Assembly (NCBI GenBank): GCA_023525715.1
Contig: CM042016.1
Location: forward strand, 83,972,382 to 84,036,381
DNA from: Cichorium intybus
Lineage: Eukaryota > Streptophyta > Magnoliopsida > Asterales > Asteraceae
DNA length: 64,000 nt
Direction of reading: 5' to 3'
Shown in pieces: positions 12,189-24,959 of this stretch. The position numbers and the translations under genes were made by a program. Numbering within the stretch: position 1 is the first letter of the stretch; the number at the start of each line of letters is the position of its first letter. Under the pieces are notes generated by a model. That model was not told the DNA's origin and ran no database searches. It was given only the letters and a program-made list of their open reading frames with translations.

Positions 12189-12298
12189 GGTAGAAGAAAA
12201 AGAGAAGAGGAGGAGATAAGCACAGAACCGAACACAGTAGTGAGGCTGAGTCTCGACTGATGAGAGAGGTCGAGAGGGAATCGGCGCTTAGGGTTTGA

Positions 12299-12310
12299 GG
12301 CCTAATACCA
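12299..12310 (-). other. Primer binding site of Copia copy A
   Basis: Just inside the 5' LTR the minus strand reads TGGTATTAGGCC, close to the initiator-Met tRNA complement TGGTATCAGAGC used by most plant Copia elements. Confidence 0.7.
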
Positions 12311-12313
12311 CCA

Positions 12314-12464
12314 TGCTAGAGTACGTATCTTCCCATAATTGAAATAACATTAAACTTGAGCAATATATACAATACCCTTTGGGCCGATACATACAAACAA
12401 AGACACATGGGCTAACATAAGAATGGGCTAATATACATAATACATACACACGTATCTGCTAACA
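12314..12464 (-). repeat. 5' LTR of Copia copy A
   Basis: 151 bp, with TG and CA ends, next to the PBS, and followed by the second ATTTA duplication at 12465-12469. A TATATATTGC word on the minus strand may be its TATA box. Confidence 0.93.
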
Positions 12465-13170
12465 ATTTACTCACATACATGATTATGTATCTTAATTTTG
12501 TAAATCACATTAAACTCATCAGGGTAGGCCTCTTTAATCTGCTCAACATATCACCTACACAAGTCATAACAAGTTTGTAAGCATCACAACTCAATCTCTC
12601 ATATGTAATCGATCATCGAGCTCCGTAAAACCAAAACAAATACAAATGTTGTAAAATTCAATTATGAATATTCTGTCTTAATAATTATTTTGTTCTAGCT
12701 TATTGATAGTGTCAATATTATTCCGCGTTCAATAAAAAAAAGTATATGCCAGAACCATTTCTTTCATGACAGAATATGTTACTTATGACAAACAGTTAAA
12801 CTTTTGAAGCCAATTATACTTATATGAAATTTTGTACTAAACCAAAATAAAATTTCTTAATAAAAGGACTGCTAAAAACGGAAAATTTTAAAATAACACA
12901 AAAGACTTTCATACGATCCTTAGAACTTCACAAAAAGTTTACATAGTTAGATTAAATGCCTCAAATTGGAAGTTAAACAATAAACCGTATGCCTATGGTC
13001 CGGCCCACAATTTCCGAAAAATTCAACTATTGTAAAACTGGTCAGCGAAGAGATCTCTAACTTAAACTGTGGTAAAACTAATGATTTTAAAATTCTAGGA
13101 GTATTTTAGTAAATTCATAGAAACCAAAGAAATTAAATTACGTCAAAAATAAAAATTCTAGAAATTTAAC
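12465..13170. repeat. Tandem duplication, copy B, right part
   Basis: Continues copy B after the Copia insertion. Matches 6716-7180 through TATTTTGTTCTAG, CTTTCATGACA, TATGACAAACA, AATTTCTTAATAAA and AAGTTAAACAATAAACC. Non-coding. Confidence 0.65.
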
Positions 13171-13249
13171 AGCAAACATGTGGTTTCGAGGTTCGAGGTG
13201 TCTGGCGTGAGCGCGTCTAGGTTGCGAGATTAAACATTTGAGATTTAGG

Positions 13250-13545
13250 ATATGACCATTTACATCAAATTGTATTATTTTATAAAACCAATCAAATCCA
13301 ATAATCCATTAGATGCTGGATATTTCCATCCGATTCAATCCAATTGATTGTGTTCAATTGAATATTGAATGAATAAGTTTTATCCATTGGATAGCTATTA
13401 TTGGTTGTCCAATATCCATCCAAATTTGATACTCAAACGATTGGATAATAATGATATATTGAGTAAGTGGATGATAATTGGATTCATCAATTGGACAATA
13501 ACCAAATGGATCCAATTCGATGACGATTGGATAATATGAATTAAC
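13250..13545. repeat. Subterminal-type ATTGGAT/ATCCAAT repeat block
   Basis: The hexamer-like words TTGGAT, ATCCAA, TGGATA and TATCCA recur many times on both strands in about 300 bp. Such clustering is typical of hAT-like element ends, but no terminal repeats were defined. Confidence 0.4.
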
Positions 13546-14740
13546 ATTGATTATTTTGTTAATCCTTCATATTTGAATCGTAAACTCATATTTGAATTGC
13601 AACTTTTCAACCAAATGAAGGTTTTTTTGTGAGAAAATACTATTGATATAGTTATTATCCCAATAAAATTTACATTGCAATATTGAATCACGAACTCTTC
13701 AATCACATACATGGTTTTTTGTGAGAAAAGACTATTAATATAGTTACATATATAACAAGGGGGATGCAAAATGTTATTGGAAATTTATAAGTATTGTAAA
13801 TGTTATTAATTAAAGAATGTAAAATGTCATTTAGGTTACAAATGAATATTATTTAAAATAACAATTTATCTCTAATTATATAAGGTTGGATAGTCTATAC
13901 TATAATATAGAATAGATATTTTGAAACAATATAATATACGTATAAGCCACGATAATAAACTACGTGCTAAAAGTCTCTTTAATACCCCTTGTCATTGTTA
14001 TATACAAATAATCAAATGTCGTAGGCTTTATTTCAAAATACAAAAAGTAAACTATATATGTGTTCTTCTATATTTAAATACAGCAAATTTTCATTTACTT
14101 CAAAGGATGATGATGAAATAGACAGTTATCTCTCATTTAATACTAATTTCATACTCAAATATGAAATACAAAATTACTTTTATTCGCTCTGAAAAAAAAA
14201 AAAAAAAACCATTTGTTCATAGAGCAAGAGCATTTCGTCTTGAGTTAATACTCATCTTTATTGCCATAAAATCCTAAAGATGTTTCTTGGTGGCTTCTGA
14301 TAGTTTGACCATATTTAATTCTACTGTTTCATTTTAATATATATCTTTATAACGTGTTCGCATTTCATAGCTTATTGACTTGAAAACGTCAACATTTTTA
14401 TTTGTTCACAAAATCAGCCACATAAAACCAACATCCCACTCAAACTTGAAGTCTTCTAAAAAGAAAATAAATTAATTCCAACTTGCAAGCATAATTATTA
14501 CTAAATTTAATAAACGTCATTATATAGTTTCAAATGACGACTAACTAATTTATTTTGCTTTGTTTTTTGTATGACTCAACATGAAACCACTATTTTCCAA
14601 CGAATGCGATGACCAATGAAGAATGTTATTTATACCGGAATTGCTAAAAATTTTAAAGCCTTTTCTTTTTCTTAAATATTTTAAAGCCTTTTCTTTTTCT
14701 TATATAAAGGCCAACTATAAATTGAGGTTGACTCACATGT
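13546..14740. other. AT-rich intergenic DNA
   Basis: No recognisable gene. A short direct repeat (TTTTTTGTGAGAAAA-ACTATT, near 13623 and 13713) and an A-run near 14192 are the only structure noticed. Confidence 0.5.
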
Positions 14741-14743
14741 TCG

Positions 14744-14936
14744 GGACTGTTTGATTTACTTTTTACTGGTCCAGTAACATGCTCAGACCGTTTGATAACC
14801 CTAAAGCTTACCCTGACTCAGTCCTAAACCCTAAAATTACCTATTACCCGGTCAGCTTCAGGATAAATCTAACTGGATGGGTCAGACATTGATCCAGTCA
14901 GCCGTTACTCAATCAGCAAATATCAAACAGTTTCTT
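14744..14936. repeat. Small MITE-like element downstream of the PPR gene
   Basis: GACTGTTTGATTTACT at the left is mirrored by ATATCAAACAGTTTC at the right, giving inverted ends of about 11 bp in a unit of about 190 bp. No coding content. It lies about 80 bp beyond the PPR stop codon. Confidence 0.45.
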
Positions 14937-15014
14937 TTGACCGAAATACCAATAATCTCCACCAATTCAAAAAGAAACAAACCACAAAAACAACAATAAA
15001 ATTAACCTCTTTTG

Positions 15015-17109
15015 TTACCAATAATCCCCACAAGAACATTCACCATCTTTAAAATGATGAAACCTACTAGCATCGCGTACAATAATCTCCCGTTTTTTAA
15101 TCGTCGATATATACTTAATAGCAACATGACAATCATTACACACCCGTAAATTCTTCATAACCCTAATCGGAACACAATCCGGTGTATTCATTAAAGCAAA
15201 CGCAATCGCCAATTTCTCACTATGATGAACTAAATCATCTTCCTTTTCTTCAAGATCCATATCATGTAAAACGGACCCCATATCCGGTTTATAACCCAAC
15301 AATTTCATCTCTAAAGTAAGTTTTTTCAAATAAACATCAATCTTTTTCGAATCTTTATGCGATTTATCACTCATACAAAATTGATGAACCTCGTTTTTCA
15401 TCTCGAACCAACTTACACCGGGTTCCTTTTTCACCCCTCGATCTTTCATCAACTTTCTAAATTCCGACACATTTTGCCATTTTTTAGCGGAAGCTTGTAT
15501 GTTAGAAAGTAAGATGTATGATGCCGAGTCATGAGGGTTGACTTTTATGACTTCTTGACCGATTCTTTTCGCCATGTCAGCGTTTTTATAGATTCTACAA
15601 GCGGATAAAAGGGTTTTCCATATAATCGAATCCGCCTTCACGGGCATTGATCGAATTACATTTTCCGCTTCGTCTAAATGACCAAATCGCCCTAGAAGGT
15701 CAACTAAACAAGTGTAGTGTTCTAATTGAGGTTCCAATTTGTACTTTTCTTTCATCAAATTGAAAATCTCAACTCCTTTATCTTTCAATCCACAATGACT
15801 ACACGCGTAAAGTAAACTCAAGAACGTGACGTTATTCGGTTCTAATTTTTCCTTTTCCATTAAATTAAATAAATCAACCGCCTTTTTCCCCATTCCATGA
15901 AACCCGTAAGCAGCAATCATTGAACTAAAAAGGACGGTATCCGGGATTTTAGTTTCTTGAAATGCTTTTAAAGAATCTTGAATGCATCCACATCTTGAAT
16001 ACATGCTAACTAAAGAACTAAGGACGGAAACCGATGACGTGGCACCGGATTTTATTGACTCAGCGTGAACCTGTTGACCTTGACTAAGTGTTGCTAATTG
16101 GGAACATGAACTTAGGATACTTACGAATGTGATTTTATCGGGTTTGAATCCCGACATTTTCATTATGTAGTATTGGTTTAAAGCTTCTTCTGAAGAGCCA
16201 TTTTGAACTCTTCCTGTAATAAGTGTGTTATAAGAAGCTACAGTATGAAAGGGCATGGATTTTATCACGTTTTCTCCTTCTAATAGACTTCCGGATTTGA
16301 TGTACATGTGAGCAAGTGAACTACCGACAATAACATTGATTTGGACGCCAGTTTTAATTGCATAAGAGTGTACCTGTTGGCCGGAAGTTAAGCTTTTTAA
16401 ACCAGCACAGCCTCGAAGAACACTGGAAAAGATGGATTCTAGTTGTAAGAAAGGAATAAACTTTAGAAAAAAAAAAGTTCCCAATTGGGGAAGAAATGGA
16501 GAAAGGATCTTACCTGCCAAGAGTGAATTCATCGGGGTAAAAACCCAAAACATGCATTTGCGAGAAGAGTCTCAAAGCGTCCTCATTGCATTCGAAATCG
16601 GTAAAACCTGCAATCATCGCATTCCATGTCGCGATATTTCTGTCTGGCATTTCGTCGAACACTTTGCGTGCGGTGTCCAGGTCGCCACTTTGGATGAACC
16701 CTCCGAGTAATATGTTATAAGACATGGTGTTTTTCTTGGGCATTACGTCGAACAACGAGTGGGCAGCCTGTGATTGGCCGAACTTCAAGTATGCATTGAG
16801 GAGGTGGTTGGTGACAAACCTGGTTGAAGAACACCCGGACGTGATTATCAACGAATGGAGTTGTTGAACAAGTGAGAGTGAGTGGAGTTGTATGCATGAT
16901 TTGAGGAGGTGAGAGATGAGAGATGGATCCGAATATACGTCGGAACTGAAGGTCTTGAATGCTTCGGTGATGCGTCCTTTTGAACAAAGATGCAGAAATT
17001 TCTCTGGAGGTGGCTTTGATGGCGGATATGTTCTGGTGGTAGTAGAATACAGGCGATAGTTGGAGCTTAAACCGACACCGGAGAGCTTTTGAATGTAAAA
17101 CTTGCCCAT
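15015..17109 (-). CDS. PLS-class PPR protein with E and DYW domains (RNA-editing factor)
   Basis: Two exons, 17109-16514 and 16422-15015, join to a 667-residue protein. The 91-bp intron is GT-AG, and joining at CAG/TG restores the in-frame SVLRGCAGL. The N-terminus (MGKFYIQKL, then Tyr/Ser/Thr/Arg-rich) looks like an organelle transit peptide. PPR repeats follow, e.g. YNILLGGFIQSGDLDTARKV and MPDRNIATWNAMIAG, then E/E+ motifs. The DYW deaminase domain has HSEKLAIAFAL, the zinc-binding CNDC, and ends ECSCGDYW. Family knowledge: PPR repeats read RNA bases and the DYW domain converts specific C to U in mitochondria or plastids. Layout and wording resemble the Arabidopsis PCMP-H type (At2g41080-like), from recall. 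The target editing site cannot be predicted here. Confidence 0.93.
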
Positions 17110-17277
17110 GCATTAACATAACAACTCTTCTGATCAGTTGCCGTTTGCTGGGTTTTATTTTGGTATTTTTAGTTTTACAAGGAAACATTTGGCCGATTAG
17201 CAACGGATACATAGGACATAAAAGTGGCCGGATTAATTTCTTTTTGACATTTGCATAGTTTCAGTCTAAAACAAATT

Positions 17278-17672
17278 CGAAAAATCTCAAATAAATTCTC
17301 ATTATTTTGGTTGGTTTATGAAAAAGTCTGATTAATTTTATTTACGGAAAAAGACAACATACCGATTAACATATTCCGTTTAAACTTTTTATTTAGTTTA
17401 CCAGGTTTCCTAGATTGAAAATTTTCAGTAAAGTCTCATTATTTTTTGTTACTTCTAAATTTTTTTTTACATAAAATAATAGGACTTTTTTATAAATAGA
17501 CCAAAAATAATTGGACTTTATTGAGATTTCCAATTCAGAAAACCTGATAAACCGGAAGAAATGGTTAAACTAAATATTTAACGGTATATTGTCCTTTTCT
17601 ACAAATAAAATTAATTCCGAGTTTCATAAATTAACTAAAAAAAATAAGACTTTACTAGAGAATTTTTATCGT
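17278..17672. repeat. Fold-back element upstream of the PPR gene
   Basis: The two halves are imperfect reverse complements. AATTTTATTTACGGAAAAAGAC at the left pairs with a right arm whose complement reads AATTTTATTTGTAGAAAAGGAC. CTCATTATTTT and TTTATGAAAAAGTC are further shared words. Same family as the element at 20530-20840. It begins about 170 bp from the PPR start codon and may overlap its promoter. Confidence 0.65.
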
Positions 17673-18043
17673 GATTTGACATTTACTAAAAGTTAAATAG
17701 GTTGAAATTACAAGATGTGGGACCATACCATCACATTAAATCACAACCATAAATCTTAAATGCATTCTAGAACAAATCTATCTCACTTAAACCATTTTGC
17801 TATAGAAAAAAAAAAAGTCAACATAATAAACTTAAAATCAAACAACTAAATACTACTCCTATAATCTTCCCCATACCTATACATGTTACAACAACACCAT
17901 TATACCATTATACATGATTATTCAAATTCAACTTAAGCTTAAGTTTCCCAATTCCGCAACAAAAACCATCAGAATAACCATTTTATTCAAAACCACTATA
18001 AAAAAAAAAAAAAAAAACACCACCGCCCGGATGCCCGAACCAC
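17673..18043. other. Intergenic DNA between PPR promoter and NLP 3' end
   Basis: AT-rich, with an A-run near 18001. It should hold the NLP 3' UTR and poly(A) site on the minus strand. Confidence 0.5.
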
Positions 18044-21000
18044 TCAACAACTGCCCATCAAGAAACAATTGCTCCCGCCCGAACTGCCCATACCAAAACT
18101 CGCATCTCTCACAAGAAACTTCACGCTACGTGTCCCAACAAAATCCAAAATCTCCAAACACTCGTTCCAATCCGATTCACAAACCAACAAAACCCATTCT
18201 TGTTCATCGTCTTTATACTTAAGTTGAAACGTCCCTCTTTCTATCTTAAACCTCTTTCCAATTTCTTCATATAACTGAAACCATCCAGACAAAGGATCAT
18301 ACTTAAACCTAACCGTATCTTCTTTATACGTAGCTTTTATCGTAAGCTTATTTCCTTCATCTCCAAATAACATCTCGTTTTTCGGCGATTTAAAAACCGG
18401 GGAACTCGATGAACTCCCGTTCATCATCGACCCGCTTGACGAATCCGTCATGCTGGACGACGTCGATTGGTTCGATTTGTCCATGTCATCGCACGTGTCC
18501 ATGTCATCACAACCGGAACTCGGGTGGTCCGGTTTCGAAAATGTCCATTTGGTTGTGATCGGGATGGAAGTAGAAACGGTTGACTTGTTGACCGCGGTGT
18601 ATGATTCGTCTTCTTGTTTGACTATTTTTTGCGGGTCGGGGTCTTGGTTGTTGACCGGGTGGTTCGCGGGTACGAGACCGCCGGTTTGCGGGTCGAATTT
18701 TAACCCGCCTTCGACTCCTTGTACCGAGTCGAGAACGGTTTGGATTTTTTTTAACGAGCGGTTTACTTTGTTGATTTTGCGCGATGGCCATCGGGAAATA
18801 CCGTGTTGTCTACAGATTCTTTTGAGGGTGGTGGGACAAACTATAAAAGAAATAGCAATTATAATTTATAAATTTATGTGTTTTTTTAATAAAATGGAAA
18901 AATGTTTAATATTACCTCCAATTGCTTTAGCCGCATCTTTAAGGCTTCCAGAAAAGTATTGTTGTAAAACACTCAAACTAACATTTTTTTCCGCAGTACT
19001 TCGTTTTTTTTCGGATTGTCTCCTTGACCCACTACCCATCTGAATAATATCATCAATTTTTTAAATTAATAATTAATTTTAATTATTAATTCACTCAAAA
19101 CAACCAAGGGACCAAAATTACTAGCTTGCCCTTCTAAATAGAATGCTATAATAAACAAACAAAAGTACGTTGCTATTTCTCGCATGTAACCCAAAATTAT
19201 AATAAAAAGGGAGAATTTCGTTTATATCCTTACAAACCTCTATAATTACAAATATATCCTTATAAAATTTGAAATTACGTATATATCCTTACAAACCCTA
19301 AAAAATCACATATATACTCAAACGATTAATTTAATAATAAATAATCTTTAAAAAAAATAAAAAACAGTTTTTAAAGTAAATTATACCCAAGTTTTTAAAA
19401 CAACTGATTACGACAAATTCGACTATAAAAAAATAGAATTAAAAATAGTTTTTAAAACTATAAAAATTTTCGGACGACCAATATGTTTGGAAAAAACTTG
19501 GAACACGGGTAGTATAGTAATGTCACAAATTAATTAGCTTTTAAAACTATAAAAAATAGAGTTGAAAATAGTTTTTTGAATTTTTAAAATGATTCAATAT
19601 TATTAAATTAATCTTTCGAGTATATATTTAACTTTTTACGATATATACGTAATTTCAAATTTTATCAGGATATATACGTAATTATAGAAGCTTGTAAGGA
19701 CGTAAACGTAATTACCTGATCAGGCGCGCGCCCTCCTATCCTAACATCAACGGTCTCATTTGCGCCCTCGTATTTTTTCTCTAATGGCAATGTACTTTCA
19801 TTTTCATCTACCCCTATTTGAAACCCGCCATCGGGCCCCACACCCGATAATTCACTTTCCGAAACTGTCCTCAAACTTCTACAAATCCTCTGCATTGTCC
19901 CCGATAAATTATTCAACAAAAGTTGTTGTTCAGTGGACCCTTTCATTCCAACAGGAAGAAAAAACTCCAAAATGTAATCATCATCACCCGTATAAGTACT
20001 CCTCAATCTAATCGCCACAGCAGCATTAAGTCCAAATTTTCTTGCGTGTTGTACAAGTGGGTATTCGGTAATATGATATTCTTTAACATCAGGGAAGAAA
20101 AACGGGTGGTTTGATTGAAGGGCTTTTCCGGCAATTCCTTGTCCTTCTTCAAGATGATGTTCGCTGCATGCTTGAATGAAGCCTTGCATTTCTTGTTTGT
20201 TGACGAAACATGCGTCCGTTTGGATGCATAGGATTGGTTTTTCGGATGAGGTGAAATTACGTTTACGCCCCCCGACACGTACTTTTGTGGTTTCGTCGTT
20301 GAGTTTTTCGTTGTAGCTACATGGGATCCATGTTAGAGCAACGGGGAGTCTGTGTGCGTGGCATACTGCTCGAAGAACATCGGTTATTTCGGATAACGCG
20401 GCTATTTGGTTTTTTGATAGACACTGCGAAAAATAAGGGTAAAATGGTCATTTACGCTTGTTCACCAAAAAAGAAAGTCTTTGTCTTTGTGAATACAGCA
20501 GTTACTCGGTGTACTTTCACCATTTTAGCGATTTTAGCTAGTAATTTCCAATAAAGTCCCAATATTTTGGCTCAGTTTATGAAAAAGTCCCAAATTAATT
20601 TTTATTAACAAAAAAGTCCCAAATTAATTTTTATTAACAAAAAAGGACAGAAAACCGGCTAATGTTGGGAGTTTTCTGTAAACTTTGCGAAGATATTAGG
20701 ATTTTATTGAAGATAAAATATGTAGTTTCTGTCCTTTTTTATTAATAAAAATTAGTTTGGGGCTTTTTTGTTAATTAAAATTAATTTGGAATTTTTTCAT
20801 AAACTGAGCCAAAATATTGGGACTTTAATGGAGATTTCCCTTTTCTACAGTGATTAAAACATTTTACTTTTTTTACTGTTTAAGAAAAATAATTTTAACG
20901 ATTACGTGGATCTGATATCGAGGAAAATAATATAAAAAACATAGCGTACTTTCATCACTTATTATTTGTTATTTTTTCAATCATTTATCTTGAGGTACAA

Positions 21001-22444
21001 AAGAATGTTGGTTTTAGCTAATTTAAACAATTTGACATTAATATATACAAACGAAATATATTTAACATTGTAATAAAATGTATGCACAAAACAAAATCAA
21101 GCTCTATTGAAAAAATACCTGCTTATAAAGTCGAGGAGGTGCAACACTTTTCAGGTTCACAGTCTGCAAAAATGTTAAAAAAGAGAGGTTAATGTAAAGA
21201 AATGATGATTGTATAATTTACAAGGGCTAAATGCAAGAAATAGCAACCTAGTTTTGTTTATTTCTTTATTATGGCATCCTACTTTCTTTCTCTTAGAGCA
21301 TTGTACTTTCAAAAAGATTGTACTTTGAAAATCTACATAATTATATCATTGTGGTTTGAATTTTTTTATCTTATAAAAAAGTGTACTCTGAAATATCTAC
21401 CCAATTATAACAGTGAAAATGATTTGTAATTGGATGACATTGCTATAATTAAATATGACATAACAGCAAGAAATGGAAGTAGAATGCTATAATACATAGA
21501 TAACTAGAAACATACTTTTTTATAATAAGAAAAAGATTTAAAAAGTTTACCTCAAGAGCACGGCAAACATGATCCATTTCCACATTGAAATCAGATTTCT
21601 CTTTCATTGTAACAAGTTCCAGTACAGCACAACAAGATTTATCATACGAGTCATCTTCAAAAATAGGAACAGCAATAGATCCACGAACTTCATGACTAAG
21701 TGCATGATCTTTACGCAAGTATTCACCTTTACTATAGTGAGTTACATTTGAAGTCCACTCAGGAACTTTTGAACTAAAAACCCTACCAGGAAGTCCTAAA
21801 AAGCCACCAGGTTTTACTTCAGCAGAAAAGGTGAATCCTCTAGAAACTTCTCGGTATCCAGCAAGCATCTGGTCAAGCAAATAAGGCTGCTCACAAGTGC
21901 TTAATATATACTTATCACCTTCCTTAATTGGAACCCAAACTTGAGCCAAAATGCCTGATCCAGATGAATCTTTGAACAGAGACAATGCTTTCAGCATTTT
22001 TTCAGCAAGTGTTCGACCAATTGGTGACCTGTAGATGGTATTCGATACGTTATCTTGAATGTTTTTCTGTTGACATGAATTGCCATTTTCATCAGATGGA
22101 TTGACAGGTAAGGTGAATTGGGTATCTGTGGTGGGAAAGGCTACTCTTTCTCCAGTAATTTCACCATCAGAAGGGAGAAAAGTGGATTTGACTTGTTCTG
22201 TGAAGTTTGTGTAATCATAAGGTGAATAACCGGCTGATAGGGCAAAAGATGCTAACATCTGATCGGCTGCTGAAGGACTTGTACACCACCCAGCGTAAGT
22301 ATCAAAGTTCATGAGCTCAGAGATGCTGTTGAATGGATCGTCTGGTCTTGTAAAACCATCCATGGATGTTGGATTATCCATTTGAGGTCTAGGAGAAGCC
22401 CAGAAACCAATCGGTTTATCTTTTGAAGGAGAAGGGAATTCCAT
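18044..22444 (-). CDS. NLP: NIN-like protein (NLP8/9-type) RWP-RK transcription factor
   Basis: Five exons, 22444-21551, 21163-21119, 20423-19716, 19039-18916 and 18840-18044, give about 855 residues. All introns are GT-AG. Exon 1 carries the N-terminal GAF-like region (LSLFKDSSGSGILAQVWVPI, LPGRVFSSKVPEWTSNV). The 15-residue exon 2 and exon 3 continue it (ALSEITDVLRAVCHAHRLP). The RWP-RK DNA-binding motif RWPSRKINKVNRSL is at about residues 607-620 across the exon 4/5 junction. A Ser-rich linker precedes a C-terminal PB1 domain at about 754-836. Family knowledge: NLPs bind nitrate-responsive elements and drive nitrate signalling, and NLP8 controls nitrate-promoted germination. Wording of exons 1-3 fits the NLP8/9 subgroup best. 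Introns 1, 3 and 4 contain repeats. Confidence 0.93.
19137..19195. repeat. Partial MITE end in an NLP intron
   Basis: ATGCTATAATAAACA followed by GTACGTTGCTATTTCTCGCA is the right terminus of the GCAAGAAATAGCAA family. No left end is visible nearby. Confidence 0.45.
19205..19715. repeat. MITE with ~75-bp inverted ends, abutting an NLP splice donor
   Basis: The left end (CGTTTATATCCTTACAAACC, TCTATAATTAC, AAAATTTGAAATTACG) is the inverted complement of the right end at about 85% over about 75 bp. In gene sense the right end begins GTAATTACGTTTACGTCC, so its first bases are the 5' splice site of the intron that follows the exon ending at 19716. The element fills most of the 19040-19715 intron. 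Confidence 0.7.
20530..20840. repeat. Fold-back element in an NLP intron
   Basis: TTCCAATAAAGTCCCAATAT then TTTGGCTCAGTTTATG at the left is complementary to the right end (CATAAACTGAGCC, then ATATTGGGACTTTAATGGA). A 34-bp block (AAAAAGTCCCAAATTAATTT...) is duplicated in the left arm. It lies in the 20424-21118 intron and belongs with the 17.3-17.7 kb element. Confidence 0.75.
21223..21490. repeat. MITE copy in NLP intron 1 (GCAAGAAATAGCAA family)
   Basis: Starts GGGCTAAATGCAAGAAATAG and contains the family words TATTTCTTTATTATGGCATC and GCATTGTACTTTC. Towards the right end come GCAAGAAATGGAAGTAGAAT and GCTATAATA. It looks like one copy, possibly with a second partial copy attached. Entirely intronic (21164-21550). 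Confidence 0.5.
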
Positions 22445-22667
22445 TTTGAAGATTGTTCGTTCACCGCCAATTCTAGAGTTCCTTCATCTGTTTATTTTCA
22501 GTTTCGCGTCAACAACGATACGATTTAAAAAATAAAAAATCGATCGCAATCTCACAAACTCCTAATCGGTGTCGGCGACTCAAATTCAACGAAGCTTCAA
22601 AACTAATCGGTGCACAAGCGAAGTGACATCGAGAGAAATTGGAAGGGGAATAAGTACAAAACTAACC
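22445..22667 (-). other. Probable NLP 5' UTR with an intron
   Basis: Upstream of the NLP ATG the minus strand shows a plausible donor CGAG/GTTAGT (exon end 22667) and an acceptor AAACAG (intron 22666-22488). This leaves a 43-base UTR exon that holds a tiny ATG-AAG-GAA-CTC-TAG reading frame. A 5' UTR intron is inferred, not proven. Confidence 0.4.
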
Positions 22668-24198
<1,531 letters not shown>

Positions 24199-24959
24199 TG
24201 GGCGCGGATGGGTGGGGGTATGGGTATGGGTAGCGATGTAAGAGCACTTTTGGCATTTGGCTTCGTGTTCCACTTTGTTCCACCCTTTTGGGTGAGACTA
24301 AAATTTAATTAATAAGTCTCATCTAACCTAATCATTGTTCCGGTCCCATCTACGCCAAAAAGCAACTTCAAATTGATTTCTTCTGTTATGTTTCATCTAG
24401 TACTACGTATCAAATGTTACCTAACTCTCATTTTCGTATCTCCTACACTCTCTTTAGTAATACACCCTCTAACTTGGATGTCAAAGAGTAATCACGATCC
24501 CATCCCAAATTACGGCTAACCCTAGCTTTCCATTTGTGATCACATGTCTAGGGAGAACCATTTGAATCATCAAAAGATCCACCATACCATACCCACATTC
24601 TCACTACTCAATATCTTCCAGGCATGGTTACATGATTGGGACCATTCCACATGTCGATGATCGTAGAAGGGTCGAAGCCTATGAAAAACAAAAAGGCGAA
24701 ATTTTAGCCTATCTCAACGGCTGCTACCATGCCACACAAACCAAAAACACATAAACGTTTAAAACTCTATGTATGCAAGCACTCAAAAATCCACATAATA
24801 AGTTCAAAAGAGGCGGTTGTTGTGTGGGATGTGAGTCGTGTCCCCGTTGGCGAGCTTTACGTCGATAACAAAAACCCAATTCCTAAACATTGTCAAGGCG
24901 GCAAACCTCTATATATGGGCATGATTTGGGCCATTGCAATTCAAAAACTCTAAGTAGAT
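24199..24959. other. Unassigned DNA at the left of the Tat-like remnant
   Basis: Only a 74-codon frame at 24729-24953 (MPHKPKTHKRLKLY...) is open, and it matches no family I recognise. It could be 5' sequence of the decayed Gypsy element that follows. Confidence 0.35.

Larger units (their letters stand above)
7857..12464 (-). mobile_element. Complete Copia LTR retrotransposon (Ale-like), copy A
   Basis: Bounded by 147- and 151-bp LTRs (7857-8003 and 12314-12464) that start TG and end CA, with the 5-bp duplication ATTTA at 7852-7856 and 12465-12469. Order on the minus strand is 5' LTR, PBS, gag, protease, integrase, RT, RNase H, PPT, 3' LTR, the Ty1/copia order. Very short LTRs and RT wording such as LLLYVDDIVLTASS suggest the Ale lineage. 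The LTRs differ mainly by a short indel, so insertion is fairly recent. The reading frame has several breaks, so this copy should not move on its own. Confidence 0.93.

Noticed and set aside
16715..17212. 165-codon minus-strand frame over PPR exon 1
   Set aside because: It overlaps the PPR frame and has no PPR or other motif.
18507..18791. Arg-rich 94-codon frame (MAIAQNQQSK...)
   Set aside because: Alternative frame of the NLP RWP-RK exon. The correct frame gives RWPSRKINKVNRSL.
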